Assembly (NCBI GenBank): GCA_945871955.1
Contig: CAMBXR010000013.1
Span: forward strand, 1 to 50,713
Origin: an uncultured Clostridium sp.
GTDB lineage: Bacteria > Bacillota > Clostridia > Peptostreptococcales > Peptostreptococcaceae
Direction: 5' to 3'
DNA: 50,713 nt
In this document: positions 16,769-24,987 of the stretch, piece after piece
How the letters are laid out: the number at the start of each line of letters is the position of its first letter
Numbering within the stretch: the stretch's first letter is position 1
The notes under the pieces: generated by a model
What the model was told of the DNA's origin: nothing
The model's input: the letters and a program-made list of their open reading frames with translations, nothing else
The model's database searches: none
Position numbers and translations under genes: made by a program

Positions 16769-18478
16769 ATGTTAAAGGGAATAGGAGCATCTCCGGGGAT
16801 TGTATTGGGGAAAGCATTAGTAATTGAAAATACACAATTAGCAATTGAAAGAAAAACAATAACTGATACAGAAGCTGAAGTAGCTAAATTAAGAAATGCA
16901 GTTCAAGTATCTAAAGAGGAACTTAATAAAGTTAAGGAAAAGGCTTTATTAGAGCTAGGAGAACAAGAAGCTCAAATATTTGAATCCCATTTATTAGTTT
17001 TAGAAGATCCAGAATTAATAGAATCTGCTATTTCTAATATAAATAATGAAAAAGTAAATGCAGATTTTGCTTTAAATGAAATCAAAGAAAAGTTTGTTAC
17101 TATGTTTGAAGCTATGGATAATGAATATATGAGAGAAAGAGCTACTGATATAAAAGATGTTACAAATAGAATACTTAGACATATACTAGGTATTAAAGTA
17201 GTAGACTTGGCTGATTTAAATGAAGAAGTTGTTTTAGTTGCACATGATTTGACTCCTTCTGATACGGCTATTATGGATAAAAAAAAGGTGCTAGGATTCT
17301 TAACTGACATAGGAGGAAGGACTTCTCATACTTCTATAATGTCTAGAACTTTAGAAATAGCTGCTGTAGTTGGTTTAACTGATGCCACATCTAAAATTAA
17401 AGATGGTGACTTTATAGTGTTTAATGGTAATACTGGTGAGGTTATAATAAATCCAGATGAAGAAACTATCTTACAATATTACAAATTAAAATCAGAATTT
17501 GAAGAATATAAAAAAGAGCTAGAATTATTAAAAGGACAACTTTCTATTACAACTGATGGAAAACGTGTAGAACTTGTTGGAAATATAGGTACACCAAGTG
17601 ATTTAGAAGCTCTTATAAAAAATGATGCTGAGGGCGTTGGTCTTTACAGAACTGAATTTCTATATATGGACAGAAATGATTTTCCAAGTGAAGAAGAACA
17701 ATACCAAGCTTATAAATCAGTACTTGAAGGAATGAATAATAAGCCAATTATTATAAGAACTTTAGATATAGGTGGAGATAAAAAGCTAGATTATCTACCA
17801 ATGGATGAAGAAATGAATCCATTTTTAGGATATAGAGCTATAAGACTTTGTCTAGATAGAAAAGAAATATTTGTAACTCAACTTAGAGCATTGTATAGAG
17901 CAAGTATACATGGAAAATTAAAGATAATGTTTCCAATGATATCTTCTTTAGAAGAATTACTACAAGCTAAAGAAGTTTGTGAAGAAGTTAAAGAGCAATT
18001 AAAATCTGAAGGTATAGATTACTCAGATGATGTAGAAATTGGTATGATGATAGAAGTACCATCTGCAGCAATAATATCTGATGTACTTGCAAAACACGTT
18101 GATTTCTTCTCAATAGGAACAAATGACTTAATACAATATACTTGTGCTGTTGATAGAATGAATCAAAAGATAAGTTACTTATATAATCCATTCAATCCAG
18201 CAGTACTTAGACTTATAAAAATGGTTATAGATAATGCACATAAAGAAAATAAATTAGTTGGAATGTGTGGAGAAGTAGCAGGAGATCAATTAATGATACC
18301 AATACTTATTGGATTTGGATTGGATGAATTTTCTATGAGTCCAATATCAATACTTCCTGCTAGAAAATTAATAAATTCTTTAAGTTTTGAAGATATGAAA
18401 AAATTATCTGAAGAAATATTATCTCTTGAAAATACTGAAGAAATAAAAGCTTATGTAGAAAAGATTTTTAATAAATAA
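16769..18478 (+). CDS. ptsI: PTS enzyme I (phosphoenolpyruvate-protein phosphotransferase)
   Basis: First PTS component: autophosphorylates from PEP and passes the phosphate to HPr. The 569-residue length is standard. N-terminal HPr-binding helical domain, swivelling domain with GGRTSHTSIMSR (His187), then the PEP-binding barrel with VGLYRTEFLYM, RTLDIGGDKKL, FSIGTNDLIQYTCAVDR and the catalytic Cys in GMCGEVAGD. AGGAGG (16755-16760) lies just before the ATG. With ptsH it forms the usual ptsHI pair; a terminator follows. Confidence 0.98.
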   Translation: MLKGIGASPGIVLGKALVIENTQLAIERKTITDTEAEVAKLRNAVQVSKEELNKVKEKALLELGEQEAQIFESHLLVLEDPELIESAISNINNEKVNADFALNEIKEKFVTMFEAMDNEYMRERATDIKDVTNRILRHILGIKVVDLADLNEEVVLVAHDLTPSDTAIMDKKKVLGFLTDIGGRTSHTSIMSRTLEIAAVVGLTDATSKIKDGDFIVFNGNTGEVIINPDEETILQYYKLKSEFEEYKKELELLKGQLSITTDGKRVELVGNIGTPSDLEALIKNDAEGVGLYRTEFLYMDRNDFPSEEEQYQAYKSVLEGMNNKPIIIRTLDIGGDKKLDYLPMDEEMNPFLGYRAIRLCLDRKEIFVTQLRALYRASIHGKLKIMFPMISSLEELLQAKEVCEEVKEQLKSEGIDYSDDVEIGMMIEVPSAAIISDVLAKHVDFFSIGTNDLIQYTCAVDRMNQKISYLYNPFNPAVLRLIKMVIDNAHKENKLVGMCGEVAGDQLMIPILIGFGLDEFSMSPISILPARKLINSLSFEDMKKLSEEILSLENTEEIKAYVEKIFNK

Positions 18479-18486
18479 TTTTAAAT

Positions 18487-18518
18487 AAAAGCTATCTTAC
18501 AAAGATGGCTTTTATTTA
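18487..18518 (+). terminator. Terminator of ptsHI
   Basis: AAAAGCTATCTT (18487-18498) pairs with AAGATGGCTTTT (18502-18513), one G-T pair, followed by TATTT. Confidence 0.85.
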
Positions 18519-18636
18519 TGGAAAAATATATTTATATCTAGTTATAATATTGAAATTAAATAATAATTATATAAATTAATTTAATATGTTATATACTAGA
18601 GATGTTAATTTATTTTTATAAAGGATGTGTTAGTTA

Positions 18637-19314
18637 ATGAGTGGATATGGGAATCTACAAAAAATACGAAATGGAAAAAGAACTTTTGCTATAACACCAC
18701 ATATTCCAGGAGGATTTATACTTCCAGATGATTTAATAAAAATAGGTGAAGTTACTAAAAAATATAAAGGTGTTTTAAAAATAACTTCTGGTCAAAGAAT
18801 ATTAATTACAAATTTAAAAGAAGAAGATTTACCATCTATATGGGAAGAATTAGGTATGGAACCAGCAGTAAAAGTACAAAATTCTTTAAAAAATGTAGAG
18901 ATATGTCCTTCAAACTACTGTAAACGTTCAAAATATCCAACTATAGGTATAGGAATGAAGTTAAGTAAAAACTTCCATGGTATGGAACTACCTTGTCGTA
19001 CTAAAATAGGCGTTGCAGGATGTAGAAATGCATGTACAAGTGTATATTCTAAAGATATAGGTGTATTAGTGGATTTAGATAAAAAATTCTTTATAACTGC
19101 TGGAGGAAGTGCGGGATATTATCCAAGAAGTGCAGATATAGTGACAAAGGGATTATCTGAAAAAGAAGCCTTTCATTTAGTTGAGACAATTCTTAATTAT
19201 TATAATGAAAAAGCAGAGCCAGGTGAAAAATTAGGTGATTTTATAGATAGAATTAGTATAGAAACTTTTAGAGAAGAAGTTTTAAGTTTGGCTAATTTAG
19301 AAATTAAATTATAG
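18637..19314 (+). CDS. Small sirohaem/4Fe-4S nitrite/sulfite reductase domain protein
   Basis: Single-unit member of the nitrite/sulfite reductase family (225 aa): a ferredoxin-like half domain (KRTFAITPHIPGGFILPDD, LKITSGQRILIT) followed by the sirohaem/4Fe-4S domain. Cluster cysteines are Cys90 and Cys95 in ICPSNYCKRS and Cys129 and Cys133 in AGCRNACTS. The first pair is spaced C-x4-C where I would expect C-x5-C. Such small proteins are about half the length of full sulfite reductase chains, and their substrate is often undefined. AAGGATG (18621-18627) precedes the ATG. No electron-donor gene is adjacent, and a terminator follows. Confidence 0.85.
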   Translation: MSGYGNLQKIRNGKRTFAITPHIPGGFILPDDLIKIGEVTKKYKGVLKITSGQRILITNLKEEDLPSIWEELGMEPAVKVQNSLKNVEICPSNYCKRSKYPTIGIGMKLSKNFHGMELPCRTKIGVAGCRNACTSVYSKDIGVLVDLDKKFFITAGGSAGYYPRSADIVTKGLSEKEAFHLVETILNYYNEKAEPGEKLGDFIDRISIETFREEVLSLANLEIKL

Positions 19315-19315
19315 T

Positions 19316-19353
19316 AAAAAAACTGAGTTAAATTAATGTAACTCAGTTTTTTT
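19316..19353. terminator. Bidirectional terminator
   Basis: AAAAAAACTGAGTTA (19316-19330) pairs with TAACTCAGTTTTTTT (19339-19353), serving the reductase gene and the convergent sortase gene. Confidence 0.93.
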
Positions 19354-19361
19354 ATTTAAAA

Positions 19362-20057
19362 TTATTTTCTTACAGCGAATAGTGCTGTACGTGCATTTTT
19401 ATACTCATAGCTACAAGTAGACAAAGTTATTATCTGGTCTTTTGGACTTACAATATTACGTATATACATGGCTTTACTTGTAACTTTATTTAAGAAATTA
19501 TTGAAATCTTCTTCATTTTCAAAACTCACATCATTGTATCCGAAATTAGCATCATAAACACCTATAGCAAAAATTTCATACTCGTATGTAGTATCTTTGG
19601 TTGTAATAGTAATAGTTTTATTATTATCAAAGAAGTTTTTATCTTTGAATTTTTCCATTTGACCAAACATTGTAGAATTTCTCATGTGATGACCATAAAT
19701 AACAGAGTTAGAGTCTATTTCAAAATCATTTCTATAATCTAAAAATATGGAACCAGCAGGTAAATAATTCTTGTTAAAGTCGTGGTTTAAATAAAAGCTG
19801 TTGTCACTTCCCTGCACAACAGGATAATCGATATTAGTGCCTTCTACATTAATCCAAAATCTATAATCAGAGTTTATGGATGATAGATTTTTTGAAGATG
19901 TTGTCATATCAACTTCATTTTCTTTAGTGTCTCTAATACTAGAATAAACATTGTCTGCTTTTTTATAATCTCTTAAAGTTGTAAAAATTTTATAACCAGA
20001 TATACATATTACTACTATACATATTATAGTTAATAAATTAAGAAAGAATTTTTTCAT
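19362..20057 (-). CDS. srtB: Class B sortase
   Basis: Membrane-anchored transpeptidase that attaches sorting-signal proteins to peptidoglycan. One N-terminal membrane helix (FFLNLLTIICIVVICISGYK) and an extracellular sortase domain: His123 in VIYGHHMRNSTMF, Cys215 in ITLSTCSYEY and Arg223 in KNAR. The YGHHM and TLSTC forms and the length (231 aa) fit class B. C. difficile has a single SrtB that recognises (S/P)PxTG-type signals; no substrate with such a motif is encoded here. AAAGGAG lies before the ATG. Monocistronic by its surroundings. Confidence 0.94.
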   Translation of the reverse strand: MKKFFLNLLTIICIVVICISGYKIFTTLRDYKKADNVYSSIRDTKENEVDMTTSSKNLSSINSDYRFWINVEGTNIDYPVVQGSDNSFYLNHDFNKNYLPAGSIFLDYRNDFEIDSNSVIYGHHMRNSTMFGQMEKFKDKNFFDNNKTITITTKDTTYEYEIFAIGVYDANFGYNDVSFENEEDFNNFLNKVTSKAMYIRNIVSPKDQIITLSTCSYEYKNARTALFAVRK

Positions 20058-20208
20058 AATACATCTCCTTTCAAATATTATTTTAATACATTGTTTTATT
20101 AAAAGGAAATATAATTTAATGAAAATAAGAGATATATGTAATTAATAAATAAAACAATAATACAATTAAAGTAAGGAATTATTAAAAATAAATAAAAAGG
20201 AGTATAAA

Positions 20209-20889
20209 ATGAATAATAGTTTTAATGATAATATTGAGTTAAATAGTAATGAAACTTTGTATACAATGATAAAAATAATACTTTTACTAATTACATTACA
20301 AATGAGTAGAATAATACTAAAACAGGCTGTATTTTTATTCTTCGATTATAGTAAATTTAATGATATATTAATATCCATGATTATAATGATTTTTTTTACC
20401 TTATTTATAATATATAAATCAAAAAGAGAAGAGATATCCTTAGATGTTTTTTCATATATGAAAAGTAAAGAATCTAAAAGCTATTATATTTTAGTAACGG
20501 TATGTATATTACTTCTCATATTTTCATCACCAGTTTTTTCAACCAGTCTATCCATGGAAAAATTGATTACTTTAATTTACTCAATAGTAGTGATACCAAT
20601 ATATGAAGAGATTGTTTTTAGGTCATACATATGGAATGTATTAAAAAAAGAAAATAAAGATGAATTGAAAATATATTTAACAACTACAGTTTTATTTTCT
20701 CTTTATCAAATCGGATATATGGATACAATTATAATGAGAAGTGGATTTAATGATATGATAGTGGGGATTTTTATTAAATGTTCTTTAATGTTGAGTTATG
20801 GTGTTTTCATAGGATTTTTTAAGTATAAAATAAAGAATTCCTATTCTTGTATGTTAGTTCATAGTTTTATAAATATATTCGGAAGATAA
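20209..20889 (+). CDS. CPBP (CAAX/Abi-type) intramembrane protease family protein
   Basis: Multi-pass membrane protein (226 aa, about 6-7 helices). Motif 1 is present, Glu133-Glu134 and Arg138 in IYEEIVFRSYIW, and the last motif HSFIN (His218, Asn222) is also present. The position of the usual motif-2 His (FxxxH) appears as FSLYQ with Gln167, so the active site may be altered. Members act as prenyl-protein proteases or in bacteriocin processing and self-immunity. AAAAGGAG precedes the ATG. No bacteriocin precursor is visible nearby. Confidence 0.82.
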   Translation: MNNSFNDNIELNSNETLYTMIKIILLLITLQMSRIILKQAVFLFFDYSKFNDILISMIIMIFFTLFIIYKSKREEISLDVFSYMKSKESKSYYILVTVCILLLIFSSPVFSTSLSMEKLITLIYSIVVIPIYEEIVFRSYIWNVLKKENKDELKIYLTTTVLFSLYQIGYMDTIIMRSGFNDMIVGIFIKCSLMLSYGVFIGFFKYKIKNSYSCMLVHSFINIFGR

Positions 20890-20958
20890 TAAAATGCTAA
20901 TAAATTATAGAAAAGTACTTTGAAATATGTGAAAGTATGTATGAATATTATTGTGCTA

Positions 20959-21013
20959 AGAGGGATAGATACGGAATAATCATGAAAATGATTAAAGAGA
21001 ATCTAATCCCTCT
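20959..21013 (+). other. Long two-part hairpin in the CPBP-HAD intergenic space
   Basis: Outer arms AGAGGGATAGAT (20959-20970) and ATCTAATCCCTCT (21001-21013) pair apart from one extra A; the inner helix TAATCAT (20977-20983) / ATGATTA (20988-20994) closes a GAAA tetraloop. No T-run follows on either strand, so it is not a standard terminator. It may be an RNA stability element, a processing site or part of a small RNA. Confidence 0.5.
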
Positions 21014-21084
21014 AAAATTATGTACAGAAATTAGTTTATATTTATGTTATGATTAATAATAAATGACAAATTTAGGAGGCAAAT

Positions 21085-21729
21085 ATGAAATATAAACTAT
21101 GTTTGTTTGATTTTGACTATACTTTAGCTGATGCAACTAATCCTATTGTGGAATGTTTTAGACATACTTTTAAGGAAAAAAATATAGAAGGTTTTGACAG
21201 AGAAAAAGCTATTAAGACTATAGGTATGACTTTAGATGATGCTTTTCCAGCTTTAACTGGAATAAAAGACGAGGAAAAGATCAAGGAACTTGTAAAAATT
21301 TATAGAGCTAAATCAGATGAAATAACAATTGAAAATACAGTTTTATTTGACGATACAATTGAAACATTAAAATATCTTAGGAATAAGGAAATAAGAATTG
21401 GAATTGTATCAAGTAGAATGGGTGATAGAATTGATAAAATACTAACACATTTAAATTGTAGAGAATATGTAGACTACATTATAGGATATGAGCATGTTTC
21501 ATCTCATAAGCCAAACCCAGAAGGACTTATAAAATCATTGGAGTATTTTAAATGTAAAAAAGATGAAGTACTATATGTGGGGGATAGTCATATAGATGCT
21601 AAAGCTGCAGAAAATGGAGAAATAGATTTTGTTGGGGTAACTACAGGAACTACTACACAAGAAGATTTTGAGAAATATAATAATATTAAGATAGTAAATA
21701 ACTTATGGTCTATATTGGAAGTTGTATAG
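21085..21729 (+). CDS. HAD-family phosphatase (phosphoglycolate phosphatase/PpaX-like)
   Basis: Cytosolic HAD hydrolase of subfamily IA (214 aa). Motif I is LFDFDYTLAD (Asp9 nucleophile, Asp11), motif II the Ser in GIVSSRMGD, motif III the Lys in SHKPNPEG, and motif IV YVGDSHIDAKAA. The cap domain is the helical C1 type between motifs I and II. This group covers phosphoglycolate phosphatases and pyrophosphatase PpaX; the exact substrate is not decided by sequence. ATTTAGGAGG precedes the ATG. The cytidylate-kinase-like gene follows 42 bp later and is probably co-transcribed. Confidence 0.92.
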   Translation: MKYKLCLFDFDYTLADATNPIVECFRHTFKEKNIEGFDREKAIKTIGMTLDDAFPALTGIKDEEKIKELVKIYRAKSDEITIENTVLFDDTIETLKYLRNKEIRIGIVSSRMGDRIDKILTHLNCREYVDYIIGYEHVSSHKPNPEGLIKSLEYFKCKKDEVLYVGDSHIDAKAAENGEIDFVGVTTGTTTQEDFEKYNNIKIVNNLWSILEVV

Positions 21730-21771
21730 TGTATATTATAATTTAAGATTTTATAAAAGGTGGGGTAACTA

Positions 21772-22371
21772 ATGAAGGAGAGATTTGTAATTACTATAGG
21801 AAGAGAATATGGCAGTGGTGGAGGAGAAATAGGAAGACGATTATCTAAGCATTTTGATATACCATGCTATGATAAAGAATTATTAACTATGGTAGCTAAA
21901 GAAAGTGGATACTGTAAAGAATATTTTGAAAAATATGATGAAAAACCATTAAAGGTTCTAAGTTATTTTGGGTATAATACAAATTCTAGTACATTACCTA
22001 TTAATCATCAATTATTTTTAAAACAATTTAATTTAATTCAAAAACTTGCAAAAGAAAGTTCTTGCATATTCGTTGGAAGAGCAGCAGATTATGCATTAAA
22101 GGATTTTGATAATGTGGTAAATATATTTATACATGCAGATTTTGAATTTAGAAGAAAAAGAGCTATAAATAATCATAATATAAAAACAGAAGATAGTGCT
22201 TCTATAGTGAAGAAAATAGATAAGGAAAGATCGTCATATTATAAGTACTACACAGATACTTCTTGGGGAGATTCAAAAAATTATCATATTTGTTTAAATA
22301 GTAGTTTTATTGGAATTGATGAATGTACAAAAATTATAATAGATTTTATTGAAAGAAAATTTAAGTTTTAG
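21772..22371 (+). CDS. Cytidylate kinase-like family protein
   Basis: P-loop kinase-like protein (199 aa). The N-terminus reads FVITIGREYGSGGGEIGRRL, the glycine-rich phosphate loop characteristic of the cytidylate_kin_2 family, and FVGRAADYAL in the middle matches its second conserved segment. FRRKRAINNHNI and DKERSSYYKYYTD form the lid-like region. These proteins are distinct from the housekeeping Cmk and their true substrate is unclear. GGTGGGG precedes the ATG. A strong terminator closes the two-gene unit with the HAD phosphatase. Confidence 0.9.
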   Translation: MKERFVITIGREYGSGGGEIGRRLSKHFDIPCYDKELLTMVAKESGYCKEYFEKYDEKPLKVLSYFGYNTNSSTLPINHQLFLKQFNLIQKLAKESSCIFVGRAADYALKDFDNVVNIFIHADFEFRRKRAINNHNIKTEDSASIVKKIDKERSSYYKYYTDTSWGDSKNYHICLNSSFIGIDECTKIIIDFIERKFKF

Positions 22372-22380
22372 AAAAATAAA

Positions 22381-22416
22381 AAAGCTGAGCATAGAAAAGC
22401 CTATGTTCAGCTTTTT
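22381..22416 (+). terminator. Terminator of the HAD/cytidylate-kinase-like unit
   Basis: AAAGCTGAGCATAG (22381-22394) pairs with CTATGTTCAGCTTT (22401-22414), one G-T pair, then TT. Confidence 0.9.
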
Positions 22417-22523
22417 GATATAAAGTATAAAATTATTTCACTAAAAGAATATATATGGAATAAAATATTGTATAAGTATATCAAAATGATAATACTAAAA
22501 TATTTATGGGAGGAGATGAAATA

Positions 22524-23159
22524 GTGAGTATGATTGATAATTCAAAAGAAATTAAACATGAAAAATGCTTAAAATGTGAAGAAATTTGTTCATGTTGTTG
22601 TGATAAAAAATGTATTTGTAATGAATCATGTTATAACAATAAAAATTGTTGTTATTTACATCCAAAAGATGTAAGTATTGTTCAGGTAAATGATCCAAAT
22701 CTTTTTCAATTAATCACTAGTTTTAATAATTTATATCTTACAGCTATACCTCTTGAAATAAATACAGCATCATATTTAATTGAATCTAGTTCTATACAAA
22801 GACCAAATGATACTTTAATAGTAAATGACCCTGGAATTTATTCCATATATGTTTCATTAAAATATAGTTTTAAATTTAATGAAAATATAAAAGTAGGTGA
22901 TATATTTAGAGTTGATTTTTTAGTAAAGGGAAATGAAGAAGAAATATTTACTATTAATGATACAGTAACAGTACCCAATATAGTTGATGGTGAAAGTGAA
23001 GAAATAATTAATACAATTCAAGGTAAAAAACTACAAATAATTGATAAAAACTTGCCATATAAAATTAATATTGAACTGAGAGATTTTCAATTTGATTTAA
23101 CAATTTTAAATCAAATAATAATAACAGATTTAGTTTTGATTGTAGAGAAAATAATTTAA
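22524..23159 (+). CDS. Cysteine-rich protein with C-terminal beta-rich domain, possible spore surface protein
   Basis: Unnamed protein of about 211 residues. A head near the N-terminus packs 11 Cys into 29 residues (from CLKCEEICSCCC to NNKNCC). The remaining ~160 residues are strand-rich with patterns like NDPGIYSIYVSLKYSF, VGDIFRVDFLVKG and INIELRDFQFDLTILNQ, recalling the trimeric jelly-roll domains at the C-terminus of BclA-type exosporium glycoproteins. No signal peptide is present, consistent with assembly from the mother cell. ATG 22506 is in frame, but GGGAGGAG (22508-22515) lies inside that extension and points to GTG 22524. It is flanked by terminators on both sides. The spore role is inference. 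Confidence 0.75.
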   Translation: MSMIDNSKEIKHEKCLKCEEICSCCCDKKCICNESCYNNKNCCYLHPKDVSIVQVNDPNLFQLITSFNNLYLTAIPLEINTASYLIESSSIQRPNDTLIVNDPGIYSIYVSLKYSFKFNENIKVGDIFRVDFLVKGNEEEIFTINDTVTVPNIVDGESEEIINTIQGKKLQIIDKNLPYKINIELRDFQFDLTILNQIIITDLVLIVEKII

Positions 23160-23164
23160 ATATG

Positions 23165-23200
23165 AAAAAAACCTATAAATTATAACTTTATAGGTTTTTA
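23165..23200. terminator. Bidirectional terminator
   Basis: AAAAAACCTATAAA (23165-23178) pairs with TTTATAGGTTTTT (23187-23199). Serves the Cys-rich gene and the convergent HMA-DsbD_2-like gene. Confidence 0.9.
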
Positions 23201-23213
23201 TATTGAAGAAAAT

Positions 23214-24158
23214 CTATATAAAACTAAGATTAGGAATTATCATTAAAAAACCTAATAAAATAATTAAAATGCCAGTATATTTATATAACTTATTATTTAA
23301 AAAGTTGTGAAATTTAGAAAATAAATATGCAAAACCTATCATAATAGGAAGGGTACCTAATGAAAATACAAACATGGATGAAGCCCCCATTATAAAACTT
23401 CCACTAGATAAAGCGTAAAGTTGCATAGTTTGCAAAGGTCCACAAGGTAAAAAGCCATTTAAATATCCAACAATAAATGGTTTTTTATGATTATTTACAC
23501 AAGTGCTTTTTTTGAAAATACTAGGCATTTTAATATTGTCTAATATTTTTACTCCAATCATATTTAATCCTGAAATTATCATAAATATGCCTACCATAAT
23601 CTGAATAAAACTTTGAAAGTTATTAAAACCAGAAAATACGGAACCAAGGGAACCTATTATACCCCCTATGATAGTATAAGAAATTATACGTCCAATATTG
23701 TATAATAAAGTAGTTTTAAAAAAATACTTTTTATTGTTTGTATTTTTATCTAAAGACTGTGTAAGCATAATACCGCTGCACATACCTATACAATTAATAG
23801 AAGTAAATAATCCGAATATAAATATCATAATAAAAGAAATTTCCTTATTAGTTTGAGATATATTTGAACCTGTTAAAGGATTATTTTCCAGGAAAAATAT
23901 AGATACAACTAAAATACTCAGACTTAAAACTTTTACTATCATATTATTACTTAAAGAAAAGCCAGAGTTAATTATGGCATTTTTTATTTTATCATCATTA
24001 CATAGTTCATTTTCATACGTAACGATAACTATGGAATTTTCATGATCAGCATTCACATTTAAAATTCCATCTAGTTGATTAATTTCATGCTCAACAGCAG
24101 ATTCACATGAGTGGCATTTCATTCCATAAACATCAAAAAACTTAGTTATTTTACTCAT
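23214..24158 (-). CDS. HMA domain fused to a DsbD_2/sulfite-exporter-like membrane domain, probable copper-handling protein
   Basis: Membrane protein (314 aa). The N-terminal ~70 residues are a heavy-metal-associated domain with VYGMKCHSCES (Cys15, Cys18). A single hydrophobic segment follows, then a six-helix domain of the COG2836/DsbD_2 type with paired cysteines in NCIGMCSGIM and NGFLPCGPLQTMQLYAL. Members of this group occur with copper exporters and cytochrome oxidase maturation genes and are thought to move metal or thiols across the membrane. It is divergent from a two-component system and copA, which supports a role in copper homeostasis. GAGGT precedes the ATG. Confidence 0.86.
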   Translation of the reverse strand: MSKITKFFDVYGMKCHSCESAVEHEINQLDGILNVNADHENSIVIVTYENELCNDDKIKNAIINSGFSLSNNMIVKVLSLSILVVSIFFLENNPLTGSNISQTNKEISFIMIFIFGLFTSINCIGMCSGIMLTQSLDKNTNNKKYFFKTTLLYNIGRIISYTIIGGIIGSLGSVFSGFNNFQSFIQIMVGIFMIISGLNMIGVKILDNIKMPSIFKKSTCVNNHKKPFIVGYLNGFLPCGPLQTMQLYALSSGSFIMGASSMFVFSLGTLPIMIGFAYLFSKFHNFLNNKLYKYTGILIILLGFLMIIPNLSFI

Positions 24159-24257
24159 ATTTTTACCTCAGTATTTATTTTAAACTATATTAAGAATATT
24201 ATATTATAAAAATATGAAAAAATAATGAAGAGTAAAGGAGATTTTTATTGGAAAATT

Positions 24258-24296
24258 CATAAAAAATATATATTTTTATGCTAACCTAAATTTAGG
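24258..24296. promoter_or_regulatory. Two dyads in the divergent control region of the copper cluster
   Basis: CATAAAAA (24258-24265) / TTTTTATG (24273-24280) is an inverted repeat, and CCTAAATTTAGG (24285-24296) is a perfect 12-bp palindrome 20 bp before the response regulator start. They are candidate binding sites for the adjacent regulator; they do not match the CopY or CsoR sites I know. Confidence 0.4.
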
Positions 24297-24315
24297 GAAA
24301 TTAATAGGAGGAATT

Positions 24316-24987
24316 ATGTATAATATTTTACTAGTTGATGATGAAAAGAAAATAACTGACGTAGTGAAGGCTTATTTAGATAAAGAAGGGTATAACACTT
24401 TTATAGCTCATAATGGAAATGATGCCATAGAATTATTTAAAAATAATACATTTTATTTAGTAATTTTAGATAGAATGTTGCCAGATATAAGTGGTGAGGA
24501 AATATGCAAAAAAATAAGAGAGACTTCTTTGGTACATATAATTATGTTAACAGCAAAAACTGAAGATGAAGATAAAATAGATGGATTTAATTTAGGTTGT
24601 GATGATTATGTATGTAAGCCTTTTAATGTCAAAGAATTAATTCTTAGAATAAAGGCTGTATTTAGGAAGATGAATAAACATGAAGAAATTCTAAAAATAA
24701 AAGATGATATTGAGATTAACACATCTTCTCATGAGACAAAAATAAGAGGAGAGATAGTTAATCTTACTAATACAGAATATAAAATACTTTTATTGTTTGT
24801 ACAAAATCCAAAGAAAGTTTTTACTAGAGAAGAATTATTAGAGTTAGTTATGGATGATTATTATGAAAAAACAGATAGAATAATAGATGCACATATTAAA
24901 AATTTAAGACAAAAGATAGAACTTGATACGAGAAAAGCAAAAATTATTCAAACAGTATATGGAGTGGGGTATAAGCTTGGTATATAA
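24316..24987 (+). CDS. OmpR/PhoB-family response regulator
   Basis: Two-component DNA-binding regulator (223 aa). The receiver domain has acidic residues Asp8-Asp9 in LLVDDEKK, the phospho-acceptor Asp52 in VILDRMLPD, the Thr in IIMLTAKTED and the Lys in YVCKPFNVKEL. The C-terminal winged helix contains NLTNTEYKILLLF, FTREELLELV, DRIIDAHIKNLRQKI and QTVYGVGYKL. AGGAGG precedes the ATG. The kinase gene overlaps its end and copA follows, so it probably controls copA and perhaps the divergent membrane protein in response to copper or envelope stress. Confidence 0.95.
   Translation: MYNILLVDDEKKITDVVKAYLDKEGYNTFIAHNGNDAIELFKNNTFYLVILDRMLPDISGEEICKKIRETSLVHIIMLTAKTEDEDKIDGFNLGCDDYVCKPFNVKELILRIKAVFRKMNKHEEILKIKDDIEINTSSHETKIRGEIVNLTNTEYKILLLFVQNPKKVFTREELLELVMDDYYEKTDRIIDAHIKNLRQKIELDTRKAKIIQTVYGVGYKLGI

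Noticed and set aside
22506-22523. ATG 22506 as start of the Cys-rich protein
   Set aside because: The AGGAGG-like ribosome binding site lies downstream of it and points to GTG 22524.
24923-24976. Upstream ATG start for the histidine kinase
   Set aside because: It would add 18 residues encoded inside the regulator gene and has no ribosome binding site; TTG 24977 has a good one.
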